Program-made: the position numbers and the translations under genes
Shown here: in pieces, positions 39,352 through 47,157 of the stretch
Layout of the letters: each line of letters opens with the position of its first letter
Position numbering within the stretch: position 1 is the first letter of the stretch
The notes under the pieces: generated by a model
Database searches by the model: none
What the model saw: only the letters and a program-made list of their open reading frames with translations
Told to the model about the DNA's origin: nothing
DNA from: Lelliottia wanjuensis
GTDB lineage: Bacteria > Pseudomonadota > Gammaproteobacteria > Enterobacterales > Enterobacteriaceae
Length of the DNA: 64,000 bases
Direction: 5' to 3'
Assembly (NCBI RefSeq): GCF_030238365.1
Contig: NZ_JASSOT010000051.1
Location: 51,484 to 115,483 of the forward strand

Positions 39352-39893
39352 TATTTCTCCTCAGACAGCAATTTCAGGGTATGAGTGCTCAGTTCAATGG
39401 TGCAGGGTTTATCGGCATCCAGTTCGTCTCGTTTCAGAACCAGACGCCAGCTATTTTGCTCGATATCCGGGGCACGGAAGAGGCCGACAACCGCCACATA
39501 ATTAGCGTCTTTGTTCATCGGAACATCGAGCGGTTTGGCGCTTCCCGGTGTCACCACCAGACTGTTACTGGCCAGCAGATCGGCAGCCAGTAACGTTTCA
39601 CCCTCATGAACCAGTTGCTCATAGCTGGCTTTATCAAAATTGCTCCGGTCTTTGAGCTGATAAACCCGGACCATCACCGCCTCCGGCGAAGGATCAGCTT
39701 CCTGGCTGTCTGTATTGAGCACGGCGCGGGCCGTAATATCCAGATGCAGGGTCTTAATCTGTTTGAAAAATAGCGATTTGGTGGTGGATGAGACGCTATC
39801 CGATACACTCTGCGTCAGTCCGCAACCTACCAGACAGAAAACCAGCACCGGAAGCAGAGATTTACAGAGACGGATGATGGTAATAGTTAACAC
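39351..39893 (-). CDS. tssJ: T6SS outer-membrane lipoprotein TssJ
   Basis: TssJ anchors the TssL-TssM-TssJ membrane complex to the outer membrane and binds the periplasmic part of TssM. The lipobox is CLVGCG, with cysteine 24 acylated. The mature beta-sandwich includes ADPSPEAVMVRVYQLKDRSNFDKASY and the typical loop before VGLFRAPD. I start at the GTG at 39893, since AAGGAA precedes it at 6-base spacing and it yields a proper signal peptide; the frame extends 47 codons further upstream inside tssG. It overlaps tssG by 32 bp. Confidence 0.9.
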   Translation of the reverse strand: MLTITIIRLCKSLLPVLVFCLVGCGLTQSVSDSVSSTTKSLFFKQIKTLHLDITARAVLNTDSQEADPSPEAVMVRVYQLKDRSNFDKASYEQLVHEGETLLAADLLASNSLVVTPGSAKPLDVPMNKDANYVAVVGLFRAPDIEQNSWRLVLKRDELDADKPCTIELSTHTLKLLSEEK

Positions 39894-40956
39894 GACGGTT
39901 TCCTTGTGTTGACTTTGCGGGTGACAGGCCGCAGTAATGGCCCAGTTCAACGGTATAGTATGACGGCATCGATGCGGGAACATCGTCCCCGGATAAACCC
40001 AGAACAGCGTTGAATCCCAGCAGGAGCGTGTCATTCCCCAGTAGTGGAGTTGGCAGTAGCCGGGTTGGTAGCGTCAATTCTGTCCGGGCTTTGTAGCGCC
40101 AGCCGAGGTAGACCCGCAGCAGCACCAAAAAATCGCGATAACACTGCCCTTCAGGTAGCCAGCCCTGCGCCTCGGACTGATTTTCGGTAAATAACGTGAT
40201 CAGCAGTTGGCTGTTCACGTCCAGCGCTTCATCCCCCAGAACCGTTCGCCCGTCCAGCCACAGCGGCATGTCGTCATAAAACCCCGCTGGCGAGGCGATG
40301 GGTACCCGGCGAAGACAATGCGGCACGACCTGCGCCTGAGTAAAAGGGGCCAGCAGTTTTACCAGCGCCTGCACCCCTTCGGCTGTCCGGGCGGGCTGTC
40401 GCATGATCCCCAGCAGGGCCAGGAACCGTGATACCGGCGTGGCAACATGGTTCGCCGTTCCGGGGATCCCCAGCCCGATGAGCCCCAGCAGGCATTGCGA
40501 GGTTTTATCCTGACCACCAGGCTCAAACGTCGCCGGATACGAGTATTTACGCCAGATACGATAGAACTGCGTCAGAATACGGTGATTAAAAATATCGAGA
40601 AAGGCTTCAAGCGACTCGTGTCCTTCCCGCTGCTGCGTAATGTCGTCGAGGTAGCCGGTGGGCAGAGGCGAATCGACACCGTACAGTCCCATAAACGTTG
40701 TGCGCACCGTCGGGCGGGCGTCGGGCTGCTGAAGGTCATGCTCAATCGCTTTCAGCTCACTGACCGGAAACCCCATTCCAGGGTGCGGACGAAAACGTAT
40801 CGGGTCATCGGCAGGGTCCGAAGTACTACCCAGCGCGGGACTTTCCGGCGCATCGCGCTCCAGCAACTGGCAAAAGCGATAAAAATTGATACGCCCGATA
40901 TCGTGGCTCAGTCGCTGGGTTAACCGGGTATGCGCCGGTTGTGATTCTCGTTCCAT
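39862..40956 (-). CDS. tssG: T6SS baseplate protein TssG
   Basis: This is a baseplate subunit that forms the wedge with TssF and TssE. The 364 residues show the family opening RINFYRFCQLLERDAPESPALG, FRPHPGMGFPVSE and the signature VDSPLPTGYLDDI, then FLDIFNHRILTQFYRIWRKY. It overlaps tssF by 37 bp upstream and tssJ by 32 bp downstream. Confidence 0.94.
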   Translation of the reverse strand: MERESQPAHTRLTQRLSHDIGRINFYRFCQLLERDAPESPALGSTSDPADDPIRFRPHPGMGFPVSELKAIEHDLQQPDARPTVRTTFMGLYGVDSPLPTGYLDDITQQREGHESLEAFLDIFNHRILTQFYRIWRKYSYPATFEPGGQDKTSQCLLGLIGLGIPGTANHVATPVSRFLALLGIMRQPARTAEGVQALVKLLAPFTQAQVVPHCLRRVPIASPAGFYDDMPLWLDGRTVLGDEALDVNSQLLITLFTENQSEAQGWLPEGQCYRDFLVLLRVYLGWRYKARTELTLPTRLLPTPLLGNDTLLLGFNAVLGLSGDDVPASMPSYYTVELGHYCGLSPAKSTQGNRRVNYYHHPSL

Positions 40957-42683
40957 TCGAGACGTTCTCCGGTGGGTTGCAGTGTTAAAATCAGGCGGTT
41001 AAACAGGTGGATATCGGTGTATAGCGCAAAGAAGTGGTTGAGCATTTCGCCAAACAGGCAGATATCTCCGGTCCCGGCAAAACCATGGCTGTCGAGAGTG
41101 ATATCGATTTCTACGCCGCGCAGCAGATAGCCCTGCTCAAAACGCTCAATTTCACGGTGTTTCACATCAACAATCGCCGCCAGCCTGCGGCGGTTCATCT
41201 CATTGTCCGTCCAGTCATAGAGCGCCAGCGTGCCGCGCAGTACTTCCGGGTTATCCATCATCCACAGAAAACTACTGCCCAGATGACTCAGCACCCGCCA
41301 ATGGAAGCGATCGCGATTCGGTGGATAACAAGGCTGCGTCGGCGCGCACAGATTACGCACCCGCACGTTGGCCGCCGTCGTTTTCACGACGGTGTCCAGC
41401 ACCGTGCTCTGCAACGCCTTGCGCGGGAGCTGACCATTAGTCCCGGTCAGACTCAGGGACAGGTTTTCATCCTCTGGTACGCTATGGTCATCAAACGCCT
41501 CACCGCCCAGTATCAGCCAGGTATCGTGCAACCCTGATGGACCACGCTTGACCCGCGTGTGGTAGTAATACTCCGGCGCTTCATGCCGCAACATGCCGCC
41601 CTTATGACGGAAACTGCTAAAGGGAACATACACCTGCTGCCCTGAATGGCGCGACGAGGTGACCGAATCGACCGAGTAAATTTCGGTATGCCCGTCCTGG
41701 ATACGCATCGGACGCAGCAGATAGTCGGTTTGCAATGAATCCAGCCGCAGCGGATCGGATTCCAGCGAGAACAAATTGATAACCGGGACACTGTGCAGCC
41801 GCAGATTTCGCTCCGAGAAGGTGAAGTCATACTCCCAGCGTTTTTCCAGCACCACTTCAATCTCAAACCACGGCAACTGGGCTGGCAGAACCACGTTTTG
41901 CAGGCCGTGGAGTGCGACAAACATAAACTTTTCGCGGAAGGTGAAGTATTCCAGCAGCAGTTGGTAACCGCTAAAACTGCTGTCACCTTTCGGCCACAGG
42001 CCATCCTGTTCGCTAAAGCCCTGAGGGGCAAAACGGCCATCGAACGGCTGGCGATCGGGCTGCCCCGGCAGACGTATCCACAGGCGTGTCGCATTGAGAG
42101 TCAGCGCTTCATGTAGCGCGCAGGCCAACGGAGCATCAGCGTCCAGATAAAGCGGCAGGCGCTGTAAATCAACCTGACTCCAGTCCGCCAGATCCCCGCA
42201 CTGAAAACGCAGACGAATCACTGAGCGGCCATCCGATTCCGTGTCCAGTTCAGCACGCTGCATCGACAGGGGTAACAGCGTGATATCCTGAGTCGTCGTG
42301 TAACGACACCGAGTGTTGCGTTCACCAATCGGCCGGGAGAGTACTTCAAACCCCCGGGGCATCAGCAGACACTCTTTCATCCCTGTCCACTCTGGCATAA
42401 ATTCCACAATCGACAGAGAAGGAATGGTCCGCAGGTAATGCGGCCACAGCAGGCTGACCAGCCCTTCAGTGAGTTCCGGCAGATCATCATCAAGTTTTTC
42501 ACGCAGGCGTCCCATCAGAAAAGCAAACCCTTCAAACAGTCGCTCAACATAGGGGTCACGTGCACCGGTTTTATCCAGATTTAGTCCGGCAGCCTGGTCG
42601 GGATGCGCGCGAGCAAATTCTTCACCGGCTTCACGCAGGTAACGCATTTCGGCGTCAAAATAACGCAGGGTTAAGTCGTCCAT
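40920..42683 (-). CDS. tssF: T6SS baseplate protein TssF
   Basis: TssF is the largest baseplate wedge protein. The 587 residues start with the typical MDDLTLRYFDAEMRYLREAG, then RDPYVERLFEGFAFLMGRLREKLDDDLPELTEGLVSLLWPHYLR. It is full length compared with the family. It overlaps tssG by 37 bp. About 100 bp of AT-rich sequence separates it from the upstream lipoprotein gene, marking where the effector-immunity pair was inserted ahead of it. Confidence 0.95.
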   Translation of the reverse strand: MDDLTLRYFDAEMRYLREAGEEFARAHPDQAAGLNLDKTGARDPYVERLFEGFAFLMGRLREKLDDDLPELTEGLVSLLWPHYLRTIPSLSIVEFMPEWTGMKECLLMPRGFEVLSRPIGERNTRCRYTTTQDITLLPLSMQRAELDTESDGRSVIRLRFQCGDLADWSQVDLQRLPLYLDADAPLACALHEALTLNATRLWIRLPGQPDRQPFDGRFAPQGFSEQDGLWPKGDSSFSGYQLLLEYFTFREKFMFVALHGLQNVVLPAQLPWFEIEVVLEKRWEYDFTFSERNLRLHSVPVINLFSLESDPLRLDSLQTDYLLRPMRIQDGHTEIYSVDSVTSSRHSGQQVYVPFSSFRHKGGMLRHEAPEYYYHTRVKRGPSGLHDTWLILGGEAFDDHSVPEDENLSLSLTGTNGQLPRKALQSTVLDTVVKTTAANVRVRNLCAPTQPCYPPNRDRFHWRVLSHLGSSFLWMMDNPEVLRGTLALYDWTDNEMNRRRLAAIVDVKHREIERFEQGYLLRGVEIDITLDSHGFAGTGDICLFGEMLNHFFALYTDIHLFNRLILTLQPTGERLEWNENHNRRIPG

Positions 42684-42791
42684 GGTTTCTTCTTTAGAGG
42701 ATATAGATACGGTGAGGATCCTGAATTACATTTTAATTACGTTAATATGCATCTTAGTGAAATAAGCACGTCCATGCTTTTTAAATATCAA

Positions 42792-43211
42792 CTATGGACA
42801 TATTTCTTTACTGCGTATTTCATAATTAACATCGTCATGCTTTCGATCCCTGCTACTCGTTACATTCTCAGAAAGACGGTAGACTTCCTGGCCGTGAAAG
42901 ACTTTCTCTTTTTTTCCATCAGATATTATCACCCTGAAATCAGCACCTTCCTCGGAGAAAATATGCGCTATATTTTGGTCAGATTTCGCAAGAATGAAAA
43001 CAGCAATAATTTCACGATTTGATGTAGCAAGTTCAAACTGAGTTACATCCCCCCCTCCAACGGGTGATATTCTTGAAGTGTAACTATCTGCGACAACATG
43101 AATTGTTTTCTCACAAGAATTGACGATATAAATCGCCCCTCCATATAAACGTTGTGATGTACATCCAGAGATCATACCAATAGAAATAATTACCATCAAA
43201 AATTTACGCAT
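42792..43211 (-). CDS. Lipoprotein, candidate immunity to the PAAR metallopeptidase effector
   Basis: I do not recognise the family. It is a small lipoprotein (139 residues) with signal peptide and lipobox MISGC (cysteine 17), so it is exported to the periplasm. The mature part shows IYIVNSCEKTIHVVADSYTS and IAVFILAKSDQ. The gene is AT-rich like the effector upstream, and their ends overlap by 8 bp. Periplasmic localisation is what a protector against a periplasm-delivered effector would need. The role is inferred from position and export. Confidence 0.72.
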   Translation of the reverse strand: MRKFLMVIISIGMISGCTSQRLYGGAIYIVNSCEKTIHVVADSYTSRISPVGGGDVTQFELATSNREIIAVFILAKSDQNIAHIFSEEGADFRVIISDGKKEKVFHGQEVYRLSENVTSSRDRKHDDVNYEIRSKEICP

Positions 43212-44709
43212 TAAACTTCACCCTACTGAGCCATATTAAACCATTAACATCTTCACTAGCCGCTACCGAGTTAAAATACTGAACCATAGCTGATGCATGA
43301 TCATCAGAATATTTCATTAAATCAACCTCTCCAGTTCTTGGCATTTTATTATTCGAAAGAGATTCTTGTGTAAACACCGTCGAAGTCCCTTTATGACTCC
43401 ATGAATAATCAGGGGATGAATGCGGCGCATATTTATTAAGCACTATATGCCCCATCTCATGAGCTGAGTCTAGCTTAAACTGATTTTCAGTCGCGATATA
43501 ACCGTCTTTCTCCTTCCCCTGAAGATATCTATCATAATAATAACCCAAGTTGTGATTCACTTTCCTTAATCCTACGAGACTCGTAGAACGCCCATATTCA
43601 TTATCCAGATTTTCAATCAAATCGAACTCTGACATCATAGGTTCGGCATTGATAATGGCGACTACTGAGGCCTTATAGTTACCCTTGTCAGTAACAATAC
43701 CATCACCTATCCCTCCTCCCCTTGTGCCATTCCTTGACCAATAAAACTCAATGCCACTTTTGGCTAGGCTCTGTAAACCCGCATAGCCAATGGGTTTTAA
43801 TGTTGTATTGGAACCCGATATTCCACCGTCCTCGAACCCTACCCGCCATTCAATATCTACTGACTGCGTATTCTTATTGACCTTCACATCCACCCAGTCT
43901 TCTTGTTCAGCAGAATTATTCAGAACATAATCAATCCTAATCTTCTGTTCATCCGACACTGCAATCAATCTGACTAATAGATCTGGGCTTTTTAGCATTT
44001 TAGTATCAAGAATGCCTTTATTACTGTATCCATCCCAGGACCAGTGATGAGCACCAGGCTCATAAAACTCACTGAGTTTATACTCTGAATATAACAATGT
44101 GTTACCGTTCACAACTTCCAAAGCGAGCCCCCCGGGTTCATCGCCAGTATTTGTGATTACAAAATCAATTTTTTCTGTATTCTTTGTATCGCCTCCAGAT
44201 ATCATCTCCTCAAAATCAGGAATATTAAGAGGCGTAAGAATTTTGTTACCGGACAGTTCTATGGTGTAGGATAATTTTTTATTGTCGTTATCTGAATCGT
44301 CGTCATTTGGGGCTTCACTATCACTGCCATTCCGATTGCCAAACTGATCTTTTTTTGCAGATTGTGCGTGTTGATCCGGCTCATCCTGTGCACTAGCACT
44401 ATTACCAGCTCCGCCGCCTGCTGGGGCCATCTCATAAAAATCATTCACCATCGACGGAATAAACCTTGACTGACACGGGCAGGTACTTTTGCTGTGCAAA
44501 GTCCCGGCAAAATTGCGCATATTCACCACGTCGCCGGGAATGCTCCCGGATATGGGAAATTGTATATAGGGCGGTAACTTGCCGCATGTCACGCGATCCA
44601 GTTCTCTCGCCACTGGTTTGCCCATAATCAGATGCGTAGGGTCACCTTCGAGGATCACTCCCCCGCAGGTCGTTTTGTCACCCATGACCAGGTAATAGCC
44701 CATTGGCAT
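43204..44709 (-). CDS. PAAR-domain T6SS effector with HExxH zinc-metallopeptidase motif
   Basis: This is a specialised T6SS effector. The PAAR spike-tip domain spans about residues 1-90 (MGDKTTCGGVILEGDPTHLIMGKPVARELDRVTCG, then VVNMRNFAGTLHSKSTCPC). An acidic, Asp/Ser-rich linker follows (residues 95-145). The C-terminal toxin carries AHEMGHIVLNKY, a zincin HExxH motif at residues 417-421, with downstream histidines and glutamates (SHKGTST, FTQESL, GEVDL) as possible third ligands. I start at the ATG at 44709, preceded by GGAGAG, rather than 9 codons upstream. The linker and toxin are AT-rich while the PAAR part is closer to the cluster. The substrate is unknown. Confidence 0.85.
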   Translation of the reverse strand: MPMGYYLVMGDKTTCGGVILEGDPTHLIMGKPVARELDRVTCGKLPPYIQFPISGSIPGDVVNMRNFAGTLHSKSTCPCQSRFIPSMVNDFYEMAPAGGGAGNSASAQDEPDQHAQSAKKDQFGNRNGSDSEAPNDDDSDNDNKKLSYTIELSGNKILTPLNIPDFEEMISGGDTKNTEKIDFVITNTGDEPGGLALEVVNGNTLLYSEYKLSEFYEPGAHHWSWDGYSNKGILDTKMLKSPDLLVRLIAVSDEQKIRIDYVLNNSAEQEDWVDVKVNKNTQSVDIEWRVGFEDGGISGSNTTLKPIGYAGLQSLAKSGIEFYWSRNGTRGGGIGDGIVTDKGNYKASVVAIINAEPMMSEFDLIENLDNEYGRSTSLVGLRKVNHNLGYYYDRYLQGKEKDGYIATENQFKLDSAHEMGHIVLNKYAPHSSPDYSWSHKGTSTVFTQESLSNNKMPRTGEVDLMKYSDDHASAMVQYFNSVAASEDVNGLIWLSRVKFNA

Positions 44710-44726
44710 GTTTTTCTCTCCATTGA

Positions 44727-46325
44727 TTAGCCACACAACACCGTCGCCCGTGCCGGATCAAGGGCGATAAGCCCCGCCAGCAGCGCATCCATTTCCGGGC
44801 CTAATCGTGCTTTATCCGCCTCGCTGCGCCCGGACTTCATCCGCAGCAATTTCAGCCTGCGTGCTTTTACTTCAAACAACAGCCCAGGCTCCCACTGGTT
44901 CAGCGTCAGTTGACCTGCCCGTTCATTGAGTTCACCCAGTAAATGCAGTGCCATCTCATTTTTACCGTACTGTTCCGCCACACGTGCCATCAGCAGCCTG
45001 AGCAACCATTGCTGGCGAGGGGTTGTCATTCCGGGCCGCTGCTGTAGCCAGTTCAGCGCCGCTTCTGTTCCTTCGCTGTCGGCAAGCAGCAGGGCTTCAG
45101 GCTCCAGTTGCAGAATATCGTCCTCACCGGTCTGCACCGCCGTACCGCTCTGCTTCTGGTTCCAGTCTGCTGGCGCATCCAGCACCTCCTGAGTTATCCA
45201 GTTTTGCGTCACCTCATCGGCAAACGGCATACCGTCGTTGTACGCCAGCCCCTCCAGCCCCGGCAGGCGCATCAGCAGCAGGCGTAAGTCCTGCTTAATG
45301 ATTTCTGCCCAGCGGTCACAGGGTGAGGGCAGTTTCGTCAGCGCCTGATACAGGTACCACTGCACGTCCAGCCAGAAGTGGTTAACACTTTCACTGAACA
45401 TGCTGTCGGCCTGCTCCAGCAGTTCCTGCCAGTTCTGTTGCAGATACAAACGCTTGAGCTGGGCGCGATAGTCGCCGCGAGGCGCGATTAATCGGGTACG
45501 ACCGGCTGCATCCAGAGGGGGTAACTGATGCACCGTATCCCAGCGCACGCATTTCATCAGGTGGTGACCCGAGAGCCAGCCCTGAGGCTGGTCATTGAGA
45601 TATTGGGCGAGCAGCTTGCTTTGTTCCAACAGTTCGCGCCCTGACTGTACGGCCTGGAGCTGGGGAGTGGAGCCCTGATCCGCCGCAGGCTGGCTGCCCG
45701 TGGTACTGTTTTGCGGCACGACCGCGTTCAGCCCGCCCGACTGTGCCAGCCGGTTTTCAAGCGCACTGTATAGGGCAGTGAAATGCGGGCGGGCGGATTC
45801 ATCCCACAGGCTCAGACACTGCTCCGTCAGCGCCAGCGCCCCGGCGATGCGTTCAAAATCGGGGCGGGTGACCTCTGGGTAGCGCAACAGGCTGTCCAGC
45901 ATCCGTTGTCCAGCCAGCCATTCCAGCGCCAGCTTGCGGCTGTTGGCACGTTGTGGATGGAGCGTGTCACCGTAGCGGGTCAGCAGCGCCGCCAGTAGTT
46001 CCAGTCCTTCGGCCAGCCCCGCTTCGCCATCCCGGTGTAAGCGTGCCCAGATGTAATACGTCGCCACCCGGGTATCTTTGCAGACCTCCGTCAGCAGTTT
46101 TTCTGCGGACTGGCACACCAGCCCGGTATCCACGCCGGAGAGTTTATTCACCTCTTCGCGCATACGCTGAAAGTCGTCATCGTAACCGGGGTCGCTCCCC
46201 GTTGGGTGGTCATCCGTGACAGGAATTAACCAGTTATCCCAGAGTGCAAGCCGGCATTGGGCCTGTTGCAGTAATACCTGTTGTTCACAACCTGCGGCCA
46301 TCAGCAGCGTTGATAATGTGCCCAT
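44727..46325 (-). CDS. tssA: T6SS cap protein TssA (ImpA family)
   Basis: TssA coordinates baseplate docking and sheath polymerisation. The 532 residues have an ImpA N-domain (residues 28-140: NWLIPVTDDHPTGSDPGYDDDFQRMREEVNKL, then TYYIWARLHRDGEAGLAEGLELLAALL) and a long C-terminal helical region of the VasJ type (SGHHLMKCVRWDTVHQLPP, LYLQQNWQELLEQADSMF). It is of the long TssA class. It ends 17 bp before the PAAR effector and starts 22 bp after a frameshifted gene. Confidence 0.92.
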   Translation of the reverse strand: MGTLSTLLMAAGCEQQVLLQQAQCRLALWDNWLIPVTDDHPTGSDPGYDDDFQRMREEVNKLSGVDTGLVCQSAEKLLTEVCKDTRVATYYIWARLHRDGEAGLAEGLELLAALLTRYGDTLHPQRANSRKLALEWLAGQRMLDSLLRYPEVTRPDFERIAGALALTEQCLSLWDESARPHFTALYSALENRLAQSGGLNAVVPQNSTTGSQPAADQGSTPQLQAVQSGRELLEQSKLLAQYLNDQPQGWLSGHHLMKCVRWDTVHQLPPLDAAGRTRLIAPRGDYRAQLKRLYLQQNWQELLEQADSMFSESVNHFWLDVQWYLYQALTKLPSPCDRWAEIIKQDLRLLLMRLPGLEGLAYNDGMPFADEVTQNWITQEVLDAPADWNQKQSGTAVQTGEDDILQLEPEALLLADSEGTEAALNWLQQRPGMTTPRQQWLLRLLMARVAEQYGKNEMALHLLGELNERAGQLTLNQWEPGLLFEVKARRLKLLRMKSGRSEADKARLGPEMDALLAGLIALDPARATVLCG

Positions 46326-46347
46326 CTCAGCGTTATCCCTGTCGGTG

Positions 46348-46859
46348 TTATTTCAGGCTGCGAACCACCGCCTGAAGCAGTTCATCATCGCCGGCATTGA
46401 CAAACACCGGCGCTATCCATTTCATTACACACTGCCGCTCGGTCTCCGGCTGCCGTTTACCCCGCCAGTATCCCTGCCGGTGCGCCCGGCGAATATGCGG
46501 GCACACCCGACGGGCCCCGGAACCAGACCGGTTCAGCTCATCAGATAACGCCTGCCGCCGTTGCTCAAGCTGGCGTAGGGCACAGCCCACCCACAGGCAC
46601 ACATCCTGGTAATCCACCACCGGGGGGTTCAAACAGGCGCAATCCCTCGTGACGCACTTTTTTGGGAACCGGCCGGACGGGGGCTTGCCGCGTGCCCCAG
46701 TCAGCATTTTCTGAGCAGAGATAAAACAGCACCGGCAGGACGGCCAGCCAGAAGCCCTTCTGCCTGTCGATGTTTATCGCGTTCAGCGTCTGCTCCAGCG
46801 CGTCATAAAGCGGCAGCGTCAGAGAACATACGAGCGATTAACCATTGCGTTGCACTCAT
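46348..46859 (-). pseudogene. Frameshifted T6SS-cluster gene (about 169 residues before decay)
   Basis: A reading frame starts MSATQWLIARMF at 46859, breaks near 46822, continues as LTLPLYDALEQTLNAINIDRQKGFWLAVLPVLFY and so on, and breaks again at the C6 tract (plus-strand G6 at 46622-46627). It then continues as PPVVDYQDVCLWVGCALRQLEQRRQ to the stop at 46348. The span is 512 bp; removing two single-base insertions leaves 510 bp, a clean 169-codon frame. The part shown has one possible membrane segment. I do not recognise the family. Its start overlaps the preceding gene's stop as ATGA, so it was once a coupled operon gene. Confidence 0.65.
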
Positions 46860-47157
46860 TCAGAAACCACCAGCGCCAGCAAATCGGTACGCCATTCCGC
46901 CAGGGTCATAAACTCGATGTACGGCTGATGTCGAGCTAGCGCCCGAGCGGAAAGCGAACTTTCATCGTGGATACTGGCGTGATGGTGAGTCAGATAATGG
47001 CTCAGCCACTCCCTGCACGGTAAAAACGATAAGAACTGCCACGGGGCCGCGGCATCGGGCTCACGCAGGTATCCACACTCTTGAATACGCCAGAATTATG
47101 GGAACTCACAAGCGCCATCACCCGTTGGGCATGATGAGGAGGGGTCTGCTTAGTCAT
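46856..47157 (-). pseudogene. Frameshifted small gene after tssM (about 100 residues before decay)
   Basis: It starts MTKQTPPHHAQRVMALVSS at 47157 (ATGA overlap with the tssM stop) and breaks near 47080. It continues in the next frame as ECGYLREPDAAAPWQFLSFLPCREWL and so on, ending LVVSE at 46856. The span of 302 bp becomes 303 with one missing base, giving a single clean frame. The family is not recognised. Coupling to tssM and to the following gene shows it belonged to the T6SS operon. Confidence 0.6.

Noticed and set aside
39351..40034. TssJ starting at 40034 with a 47-residue extension
   Set aside because: The extension lacks a signal peptide and lies within tssG; the GTG at 39893 has a ribosome site and gives a proper lipoprotein signal.
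42747..43022. A 91-codon rightward ORF opposite the lipoprotein gene, with a hydrophobic start
   Set aside because: It lies almost wholly antisense to the lipoprotein gene, which has a good signal peptide and overlaps its effector partner; the rightward frame is a shadow.
46348..46707. A 119-codon leftward ORF taken as a gene of its own
   Set aside because: Its first part is out-of-frame sequence of a longer gene; the true gene starts at 46859 and needs two single-base corrections.
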